Positions 41,142 to 45,881 of a DNA stretch of 45,881 nucleotides are shown here, piece by piece. Each line of letters starts with the position of its first letter. The first letter of the stretch is position 1. Where the stretch lies: NCBI RefSeq assembly GCF_004302915.1, contig NZ_QQBI01000025.1, forward strand, positions 1 to 45,881, read 5' to 3'. Under the pieces are notes generated by a model. That model saw nothing but the letters and a program-made list of their open reading frames with translations. It was not told the DNA's origin and ran no database searches. The translations under genes were made by a program, and so were the position numbers. Source of the stretch: Komagataeibacter xylinus. Its GTDB lineage: Bacteria; Pseudomonadota; Alphaproteobacteria; Acetobacterales; Acetobacteraceae.

Positions 41142-41248
41142 CACCCGCGCGCGCGGGTGAAATGGGCAAAACGTCCGAGCGCTCGGACAAATCGGCCAAA
41201 ATACCCGCGCGCTCGGACAAAAACGGCAAAATACCCGACACCTCGGAC
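41142..41248. repeat. Array of four palindromes at exact 30-bp spacing
   Basis: Centres lie at 41150.5, 41180.5, 41210.5 and 41240.5. The first is a perfect 18-bp palindrome (CACCCGCGCGCGCGGGTG, 41142-41159), the second a perfect 16-bp palindrome (GTCCGAGCGCTCGGAC, 41173-41188). The third (41204-41218) and fourth (41234-41248) are imperfect versions. Three of the spacers share an AAA..GGC.AAAA pattern. It could be a replication iteron, a partition site or a multi-site operator of the early operon. Confidence 0.8.
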
Positions 41249-41255
41249 GCCCTCC

Positions 41256-41364
41256 CTGACATCTTCATGGATGTCAGAGGGGCGTTTCCCTCGGGTAACG
41301 AGCAAGGCAGGGAAGGGCAGGCCGCCAGCGCGCTGGACACGCATGGAAAGCTGGCGGCCTGCCC
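41256..41364. promoter_or_regulatory. Two strong hairpins between array and upstream gene
   Basis: Hairpin 1: CTGACATC (41256-41263) with its complement (41270-41277), 6-nt loop. Hairpin 2: a perfect 15-bp stem GGGCAGGCCGCCAGC (41315-41329) with its complement (41350-41364), 20-nt loop. Neither is followed by a T-run, so they are not obvious terminators. Together with the array they fill a 285-bp non-coding block. Confidence 0.65.
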
Positions 41365-41394
41365 ACCCTGAATGGACATGACAAAGCACAGGCA

Positions 41395-41739
41395 TCACTC
41401 AGCCACCCTGCGGCACGGCGCGCAGCGGAACAGGAAGCGGCTTTCAGCCACAAACGGCGCCCGGCAGCGAGAGCAGGAGCGCTTGATGCGCTCTTTCTTC
41501 ACCTTCGGCTCATATTCCGTGCCGAGGGCATCGGTGATCAGGTTCGAGGCCACATGGTTCGGCACGCGCCCCTTGCGCCCGCATTGACGCAGATGCGTGA
41601 GGCCAAGAAACCCCACGCGAAAATTGACGGCCGAATAGGTCAGCCCCAGCCTGCGCGCGATCTCGGCATAGGCCAGCCCCGCAACCAGCAGCGGCACCAG
41701 TTCGGCCCGCGCCGCATCCCAATCAACCTTCGCGCCCAT
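41395..41739 (-). CDS. HTH protein with C-terminal zinc ribbon (GcrA-like)
   Basis: 114 residues. The N-terminal HTH (ELVPLLVAGLAYAEIARRLG, then LTYSAVNFRVGFLGLTHLRQ, about 13-52) resembles GcrA-type DNA-binding domains. The C-terminal CSRC ... CAPC motif (about 88-109) is a zinc ribbon. It is probably an early or delayed-early transcription regulator. It is flanked upstream by nested palindromes and downstream by the 30-bp array. Confidence 0.7.
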   Translation of the reverse strand: MGAKVDWDAARAELVPLLVAGLAYAEIARRLGLTYSAVNFRVGFLGLTHLRQCGRKGRVPNHVASNLITDALGTEYEPKVKKERIKRSCSRCRAPFVAESRFLFRCAPCRRVAE

Positions 41740-41776
41740 CAGGTATTCACCGATGAATACCTGCCGTTACCGGCAG
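41740..41776. promoter_or_regulatory. Two adjacent palindromes upstream of the zinc-ribbon HTH gene
   Basis: CAGGTATTCA (41740-41749) with its perfect complement (41754-41763) around CCGA, followed by CTGCCG/CGGCAG (41761-41766, 41771-41776). They lie directly at the start codon of the - strand gene and in the divergent region towards 41870. Likely operator or mRNA 5' hairpins. Confidence 0.55.
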
Positions 41777-41869
41777 GCGCGAAATATCCGCCCTTACGGG
41801 TCAGCCCATTGTCAGGCCGACCCGTGCGGACCACCATGGAGTCACCACAACCAACCATGGAGGATTCAG

Positions 41870-42106
41870 ATGACGGAACAAGAAACATTGGAAAAACGCC
41901 TCGCTCGCGTCGATCAGCAAGTGAATGCGTTACAGGACGTGCTGTACAGGATATGCCGGATAATCCGGACGGACCTGCCGCCAGAAGCCCGCAAAGCCCT
42001 GATTTCTGAACTGGAAGGATCGGGTGCATCACTGAACGATTCCGAAAATGGATTGGCAGATGAGTTGGCGACTATTCTGCGGGGGCAGCCGAAACGGGCG
42101 GAGTAG
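41870..42106 (+). CDS. Small coiled-coil phage protein
   Basis: 78 residues: MTEQETLEKRLARVDQQVNA continues LQDVLYRICRIIRTDLPPEA, mainly helical with heptads in the first 35 residues. GGAGGA lies 6 bp before the ATG. It reads against the early operon and overlaps the end of the convergent gene by 35 bp. No family is recognised. Confidence 0.6.
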   Translation: MTEQETLEKRLARVDQQVNALQDVLYRICRIIRTDLPPEARKALISELEGSGASLNDSENGLADELATILRGQPKRAE

Positions 42107-42440
42107 GGGCCGCGCTTTCATATTCGGCTGCAAAAATGGTCGATCTAACTGAGGGAATGCTGAACAGGACATCCCCCAGATCAACCACCGCGCTGCGAAC
42201 CTGCTGCCGCTCGGCGGTATCAATCGGGGCATCACGGATTTCCGCAGCCTTGTCAGGGTCTATGCTGCCAAGCATCTGCAGGGCTTCGGCCTCCAGTCGC
42301 GCATATTCAGCCAACTGACGCTGCATGCGGGATTTGAATTCGTCGACAGCGCCAAGCAGCGTACGTGCCTGGACGGCACGAACACGGGCTTTTTCGATAC
42401 CGGCGATCAACTGGGTCCGAAGAGGGGATTTGTCAGTCAC
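42072..42440 (-). CDS. Helical phage protein of unknown function
   Basis: 122 residues: helix-rich (QLIAGIEKARVRAVQARTLL, EFKSRMQRQLAEYARLEAEA) with a Pro/Ala C-terminal tail. No domain is recognised. It overlaps the start of the 72-residue gene upstream by 4 bp, so both are in one early transcript. Confidence 0.55.
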   Translation of the reverse strand: MTDKSPLRTQLIAGIEKARVRAVQARTLLGAVDEFKSRMQRQLAEYARLEAEALQMLGSIDPDKAAEIRDAPIDTAERQQVRSAVVDLGDVLFSIPSVRSTIFAAEYESAAPTPPVSAAPAE

Positions 42441-42655
42441 GCCGCACCTCGCTCATTATGACGGACACAGGTAAGGGAAAGCTGAAACATCAGCAGTTGC
42501 ACGAATGCCTCCCGTGTTTCTCCGTAGGTATTCTGGTATTGTTTCTGTAATAACGACTGACATTCAGACGGCGACCTTGTCGCCAGAGCAGACCGAATCT
42601 CATTGTCCGCATCAGCGATAATGCGGCGTTCATAGGAAAGCGATTTATCAGACAT
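42437..42655 (-). CDS. Small early phage protein
   Basis: 72 residues: SYERRIIADADNEIRSALAT then SECQSLLQKQYQNTYGE and AFVQLLMFQLSLTC. Helical, unknown function. Its start codon overlaps by 2 bp the start of the divergent DUF4145 gene, an unusual tight divergent arrangement. Confidence 0.5.
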   Translation of the reverse strand: MSDKSLSYERRIIADADNEIRSALATRSPSECQSLLQKQYQNTYGETREAFVQLLMFQLSLTCVRHNERGAA

Positions 42656-43388
42656 GGGTTTGCACCAAGCTCACGAATTTCAGTATCACTGTCCGTGCTG
42701 CAATGCTGGATACGTGACTTTTCACAATGTTCGTATTGGAGAAGTATTGAATGAAGAAATGCTTGACCATACAGGCAGCATGACTTCCACATGGAGCTTG
42801 CCTCCAGAAAGACAGGCCGTTGCTACGTGCAGAAATCCTGATTGCGGAGAAATGGTGGTTTTCAACATTTCTCGCTCGAATGATATTCACAATCGGGGCC
42901 CGATCCATTTCGGCGGCGGCACATGGCGTATTTGGAAGACGGTTCCCGAAGGCAAAAAGGCTTGGGTCTCCGAACTTCTTCCTGAAAAGGTTCGTCAGTG
43001 CATGCTGGATGCAGAACAAACGCTTATCGTCGACGTAGCTCCACGCATTGCACGCACTGCATTTCGCACGGTACTGGATGTCGCGACCAAGGAAGTTTTG
43101 GCACGAAACCCCGGCTGCCTGGGCAACAAAACGCCCCAAAACCTCAGCAACCGCATCGATATGCTGGCGAAAGCGGGACTGCTTACGACCGACTTGAAAG
43201 ACTGGGCTCACGGCGTTCGCGGCATCACGAACGAAGACGTGCACACGGTCGAGCCGGTCAGCAAGGAAGAAGCACAAGAAATTGCCGAAATTACCCGGCT
43301 GATCCTGACCTACCTCTTTGAACTTCCTGAGCGGGTCAAACTGACCAAGGCTGCAGCCGAGGCTAAAAAAGCCGACGGGAACGGATAA
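42654..43388 (+). CDS. DUF4145-domain protein with zinc ribbon
   Basis: 244 residues. The N-terminal zinc ribbon uses CPCC (about 13-16) and CRNPDC (about 59-64). The C-terminal DUF4145 region (about 115-225) includes ARTAFRTVLDVATKEVL and LKDWAHGVRGITNEDVHTVE. DUF4145 domains occur in accessory and defence-associated proteins, often fused to restriction modules; the biochemical activity is unknown. The start at 42654 is kept because the Zn motif begins at once. It reads opposite to the early operon and is followed by a same-strand gene, so the two may form a cargo cassette. Confidence 0.75.
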   Translation: MGLHQAHEFQYHCPCCNAGYVTFHNVRIGEVLNEEMLDHTGSMTSTWSLPPERQAVATCRNPDCGEMVVFNISRSNDIHNRGPIHFGGGTWRIWKTVPEGKKAWVSELLPEKVRQCMLDAEQTLIVDVAPRIARTAFRTVLDVATKEVLARNPGCLGNKTPQNLSNRIDMLAKAGLLTTDLKDWAHGVRGITNEDVHTVEPVSKEEAQEIAEITRLILTYLFELPERVKLTKAAAEAKKADGNG

Positions 43389-43465
43389 GGCAGTCATGCC
43401 GCACCTCGCTCTTGCGTTGTTTCGGGGCCAAAAACCAAGGACCAATCTTTTTCAAGGAGTTGCCA

Positions 43466-43879
43466 GTGACCAAGGCAGTCGAACAAACGAATGATCACAT
43501 GCCCCGCGCAGGCGTGGACTTCCCTCGCCAGCGCTACGGCTTCATTCTCAGTAATATGAAAATATATCTTGCATATATGGATAACACCGGAGAATGTATT
43601 GATAATTTTGTATTTATTACAGAAGGGTCTTTTGTTTTTACAAAAGAATACATTCCAGAAATCGCATTTCTGAAAATACGTCAGGAAGCTACGCAAGCTG
43701 AACTTTGGGTCCCTCGGAGCCGCATACGCTCCGCAGCTAATGCCGAAACGGGCGAGGATATCCCCAATCTGGCCCAAGCATTGCTTGGGGCACGACGCAT
43801 TCGGCACGCTAAGCGTGACGCAGAGGCCCAACGGCTTAAGTGGGGTGATGCAGCGATTGCTAATTTGGTAGATTTTTAA
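43466..43879 (+). CDS. Hypothetical protein downstream of the DUF4145 gene
   Basis: 137 residues from a GTG start with AAGGAG 7 bp upstream; the ATG at 43412 lacks an SD. Features: a beta-rich centre (MKIYLAYMDNTGECIDNFVF, ITEGSFVFTKEYIPEIAFL) and a charged helical C-terminus (LGARRIRHAKRDAEAQRLKW). The middle (43540-43680) is notably AT-rich, suggesting foreign origin. The family is not recognised. It ends 2 bp before the convergent Cro-like gene. Confidence 0.55.
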   Translation: MTKAVEQTNDHMPRAGVDFPRQRYGFILSNMKIYLAYMDNTGECIDNFVFITEGSFVFTKEYIPEIAFLKIRQEATQAELWVPRSRIRSAANAETGEDIPNLAQALLGARRIRHAKRDAEAQRLKWGDAAIANLVDF

Positions 43880-43881
43880 AC

Positions 43882-44139
43882 TCATGCCGCAACCTCATTG
43901 GTAAAGGTGCGACCTTTAGTGTGTTGTTCTACAAAATCATTCGGTGTGACGGCCCCATTCGTTATGTTACGGATCGTCGCCAGCATATCCGGAGCAGGAA
44001 AACGTGACCCTTCCGCATAGCGCTGCACTGTGCGGGCACCAGAACTGTTGGAAATTCCCAACATTTCCGCGAGACCTTGATAGGTCAGGCCATGATGTTT
44101 TTTGTATTCGGCAAGGGTCATGTCACATGACGTAGCCAT
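43882..44139 (-). CDS. Cro-like early regulator
   Basis: 85 residues. The HTH is visible in LTYQGLAEMLGISNSSGARTVQRYAEG (about 18-44, split here by length). It is divergent from the S24 repressor with shared operators between them, the classical immunity-switch layout. It should repress the lysogenic promoter when the lytic cycle starts. A candidate -35 TTGGCT and -10 AATACA with 17-bp spacing (- strand, 44169-44197) overlap operators 2 and 3. Confidence 0.8.
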   Translation of the reverse strand: MATSCDMTLAEYKKHHGLTYQGLAEMLGISNSSGARTVQRYAEGSRFPAPDMLATIRNITNGAVTPNDFVEQHTKGRTFTNEVAA

Positions 44140-44205
44140 TATGGCTAGGAATGTAAAGCCAAAATGGATGTATTAATTTCCTTATGAATTTAGCCAAAAT
44201 GGCCA
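44133..44205. promoter_or_regulatory. Operator cluster between repressor and Cro-like gene
   Basis: Three 15-bp sites of the form TAGCCxxxxTGGCTA: 44133-44147 (perfect dyad), 44156-44170 and 44191-44205 (less symmetric). The third lies at the repressor start, which favours translation from 44208 over 44184. They are expected to bind the repressor and Cro-like protein. Confidence 0.75.
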
Positions 44206-44207
44206 TC

Positions 44208-44915
44208 ATGAAGGCTGAACCAACCCCTACACGTGTCCGTGAAATTAAAGAGGCGCGCGGGCTAACGTCTGCAGAGCTATCTAGACGATCCGGCATTCTT
44301 CCACCGACGCTCAGCAAAATCGAATTAGGGCAGCGGAGTGTTACGAAAAATTCGGCCCCACGCCTTGCAGAGGCACTTGGAGTTAATATCGCGGACTTAT
44401 ATGCGGACGTCGGGGCGCCTATAGTGCAAATGGAAGACACGGAGCCCGCGCCTTCCGATGACACTATCGGTCGAAAAATAGTATCTATTGAGTCGCCGAG
44501 AGTCGCACTTCCTTTGCATGTCCCTGTGTATGGTACTGCGGCCTGCAGTTCGGGGGATGGAGCGTTTCTATTGTTATCAGGGGAAGTGGTCGACCGGGCT
44601 CCTCTAGCACCGGGCATCCAGCATCGTAAGGAAGTTTATGGTCTTTACATCGAGGGCGATAGTATGGAGCCTTGGAAGAGGCCCGGACAACTCGTCTACG
44701 TTGACCCAGTCAGGGCGCCGTCAAAACGCGACCGTGTGGTTGTTGTCATCCGAGATGACAAGCGTGGAATAAATCATGCTTATATTAAAGAGTATGTGAA
44801 AAAGACTGATGATCATCTTGTGGTTATTCAGTATAATCCACCCAAAACCATCGAATGGTCTATATCTGACGTCGTCTCTTGCCACCGTATCCTAGAGCCA
44901 GAAGATATATTCTAG
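44208..44915 (+). CDS. CI-like prophage repressor (XRE HTH plus S24/LexA domain)
   Basis: 235 residues from MKAEPTPTRVREI; an in-frame ATG at 44184 would add 8 residues but covers an operator. The HTH spans about 8-60 (RGLTSAELSRRSGILPPTLS). The S24 peptidase domain has the nucleophile Ser in IEGDSMEP (about 153) and a Lys in APSKRDRVVVV (about 174). The self-cleavage region is likely near YGTAACSSG. It maintains lysogeny and should be inactivated by RecA-stimulated autocleavage, so the prophage is probably SOS-inducible. Confidence 0.9.
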   Translation: MKAEPTPTRVREIKEARGLTSAELSRRSGILPPTLSKIELGQRSVTKNSAPRLAEALGVNIADLYADVGAPIVQMEDTEPAPSDDTIGRKIVSIESPRVALPLHVPVYGTAACSSGDGAFLLLSGEVVDRAPLAPGIQHRKEVYGLYIEGDSMEPWKRPGQLVYVDPVRAPSKRDRVVVVIRDDKRGINHAYIKEYVKKTDDHLVVIQYNPPKTIEWSISDVVSCHRILEPEDIF

Positions 44916-44927
44916 ACAAAATAATTG

Positions 44928-44980
44928 TAGCCGTTTTGGACATATTTCCGCTTGACTATATAGCCATTTCGGCTATTAAT
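44928..44980 (+). promoter_or_regulatory. Repressor-controlled early promoter (second operator cluster)
   Basis: TTGACT (44952-44957) and ATTAAT (44975-44980), 17 bp apart, form a sigma-70-type promoter. An operator with perfect dyad ends (44961-44975) fills the spacer. A weaker site lies at 44928-44942. It should drive the gene at 45014 and be silent in the lysogen. Confidence 0.7.
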
Positions 44981-45012
44981 AACCTCTATCACACCACGTG
45001 ATGGAGGTTTTT
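44981..45012 (+). promoter_or_regulatory. Leader hairpin covering the SD of the early gene
   Basis: AACCTC-T-ATCAC (44981-44992) pairs with GTGAT-G-GAGGTT (44998-45009), 12 pairs including one wobble, 5-nt loop, followed by T residues. The SD GGAGG is inside the 3' arm. It could be an attenuator, an antitermination target or a translational switch. Confidence 0.6.
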
Positions 45013-45013
45013 C

Positions 45014-45313
45014 ATGTCCACCATATCCGGGCCCGGCACAGCAAAGGCCACCCAATCACTGCCTGACAGGAAAGAACAGGATCTGATCGACGCCATGAAC
45101 GTTCGGCGGCGCGCTGCGATCCAACTGGCCGACATTCTGTGCAATCATTGCACGAATGAAAAACCGCCGTCGGGCATAGATCGCGATGTACTGCAGTCAT
45201 TGTTCAATGCTTGGGAACAGGCCCTGATCAATGAAGAAAGTCTGCGTACAGGGGCCACTATCGAAAAAGCGCGTCAACGGCTTGAGATCCCCAGATTTTC
45301 CGCTGGGGGATAG
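45014..45313 (+). CDS. Early phage protein under repressor control
   Basis: 99 residues: MSTISGPGTAKATQSLPDRK, then RRAAIQLADILCNHCTNEKP and LQSLFNAWEQALINEESLRT. Helical, no known domain. It occupies the place of the first leftward early gene (the N/antiterminator position of lambda), with a repressor-regulated promoter and a leader hairpin. An antiterminator or host-takeover role is possible but not shown by sequence. Confidence 0.6.
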   Translation: MSTISGPGTAKATQSLPDRKEQDLIDAMNVRRRAAIQLADILCNHCTNEKPPSGIDRDVLQSLFNAWEQALINEESLRTGATIEKARQRLEIPRFSAGG

Positions 45314-45333
45314 GCAGCCAGACCAGATTTTTC

Positions 45334-45588
45334 CTAAATGGGGAAATAACCTTTTTGCGCCAATGCCTTTAAATCATCCAGCACCCTTGCAAATATTTCC
45401 ATGCGGTATTTTCGGGAAACAAGATGGTTGTAAATAGGGGTCGATATTGCCTCTTTTCGGGTGACACCATGCTCAAATTCTTGAGAGTCAAAGTATTCCT
45501 GCAAAAGAAGTTCATGGTCTCTATTCGCAAGAGTCGCTGCAGCCTGAATAAGGGCGGCGTTGATTTCTGGGGTTATTTCCTTGGTCAC
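45334..45588 (-). CDS. Small phage protein of unknown function
   Basis: 84 residues from GTG (VTKEITPEINAALIQAAATL) with GAGGAA 6 bp upstream. HELLLQEYFDSQEFEHGVTR and MEIFARVLDDLKALAQKGYF suggest an all-helical protein. Its start lies 11 bp from the end of the upstream gene, so the two are in one unit. Not recognised. Confidence 0.5.
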   Translation of the reverse strand: MTKEITPEINAALIQAAATLANRDHELLLQEYFDSQEFEHGVTRKEAISTPIYNHLVSRKYRMEIFARVLDDLKALAQKGYFPI

Positions 45589-45598
45589 TTTGGTTTCC

Positions 45599-45832
45599 TC
45601 ATCGAGTCTGTGCAAACCCGATGATGGAGAGTGCGGGGATGGCTGACAACAGCCGTTCCCGCATTTGAAACCAGACATTCCAATTTTCAAGCTGTTCGCG
45701 CTCCCCCGCATCGCCGGGCCTGTTGACGTGCGTCCAGTAATGGAGAGTTTCCATGTCCAAAATCATGATCATTCCCATCAGGAGAGGCCCGCCACCGAGC
45801 GCTCCTGACGTGCCCCCCGAAAATGTGCCCAT
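45599..45832 (-). CDS. Small phage protein of unknown function
   Basis: Up to 77 residues; a start at the internal MGMIMILDMETL is also possible, as the first 18 residues are Gly/Ser-rich. The core reads LHYWTHVNRPGDAGEREQLE, then NWNVWFQMRERLLSAIPALS. No domain is recognised. Confidence 0.45.
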   Translation of the reverse strand: MGTFSGGTSGALGGGPLLMGMIMILDMETLHYWTHVNRPGDAGEREQLENWNVWFQMRERLLSAIPALSIIGFAQTR

Positions 45833-45868
45833 TTTAAAGTAGAGTCCGATCGAGAAGGATACGGACGA

Positions 45869-45881
45869 ATGAAACGCAGTC
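45869..45881 (+). CDS. Start of a gene cut by the window edge
   Basis: AAGGATACGGACGA precedes ATG AAA CGC AGT at 45869, giving MKRS. Only four codons are visible, so nothing can be said of the product. The SD-like sequence supports a real start. Confidence 0.35.

Noticed and set aside
41142-41248. Possible CRISPR array
   Set aside because: The units are palindromic with only four copies, the intervening bases are also similar, and no cas genes are present.
41110-41379. N-terminal extension of the 40795 gene with a 10-residue repeat (LSERAG/LSERSD/SPARAG)
   Set aside because: The periodicity is explained by the DNA palindromes, is open in other frames too, and no SD precedes the upstream start.

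Overview
The window looks like a GC-rich alphaproteobacterial chromosome carrying a nearly complete tailed-phage prophage. The Gly/His/Ala-rich proteins, codon use and the type of IS5-family element suggest an acetic acid bacterium (Acetobacteraceae, e.g. Komagataeibacter/Gluconacetobacter). That placement is an inference from composition and gene style; no marker gene here fixes the genus.

Left part (1-7.1 kb, mostly + strand): an RND efflux permease lacking its N-terminal quarter; a PadR-type regulator with a perfect palindromic operator; three small secreted, acidic or lipoprotein genes of unknown function; an AlpA-like regulator; and a P4-type tyrosine integrase on the - strand. At 7093-7157 lies only the 3' half of a tRNA-Ser(GCU) gene, reading leftwards, with an AT-rich arm and an IHF consensus to its right. 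This is an attachment-site remnant. Its polarity puts the prophage to the right, while the integrase to its left probably belongs to a second element at the same site. The intact tRNA and the prophage's own integrase should lie beyond 45.9 kb.

Prophage (7.2 kb to beyond the right edge). Almost all structural genes are on the - strand, so the phage is read from right to left. Immunity and early region (41.7-45.9 kb): an S24/LexA-type repressor, a Cro-like protein, five 15-bp operator sites flanking the repressor, an early promoter overlapped by an operator, and a + strand DUF4145 cassette that may be cargo. Replication (36.6-41.7 kb): DnaB helicase, replication proteins, small HTH proteins, iteron-like repeats inside a replication gene, and a non-coding block with four palindromes at exact 30-bp spacing. 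Packaging and head (27.3-36.3 kb): a lambda-type set (Nu1, gpA, gpZ-like, gpW, portal, S49 protease, acidic scaffold-like protein, decoration protein, gpE capsid, FII-like). Tail (14.8-27.3 kb): a Mu-type contractile set (gp37/38-like, sheath, tube, chaperone with a -1 frameshift site, tape measure, gpN, gp44-48 homologues, fibre). So this is a lambda-head/Mu-tail mosaic. Lysis and cargo (7.3-14.8 kb): lysin, holin-like and small membrane proteins, a Tat lipoprotein, an NTF2-like cargo gene beside a 131-bp duplication, a BrnT toxin with an XRE antitoxin, an IS5-family insertion, a papain-like protein, a lipoprotein, and a KilA-N antirepressor next to the att site.

The late genes overlap by ATGA-type junctions, implying one long operon. 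It is punctuated by intrinsic terminators placed just before ribosome binding sites, and two of these belong to related structured intergenic elements with an identical hairpin loop. All functional names come from reading the sequence; no database search was run.
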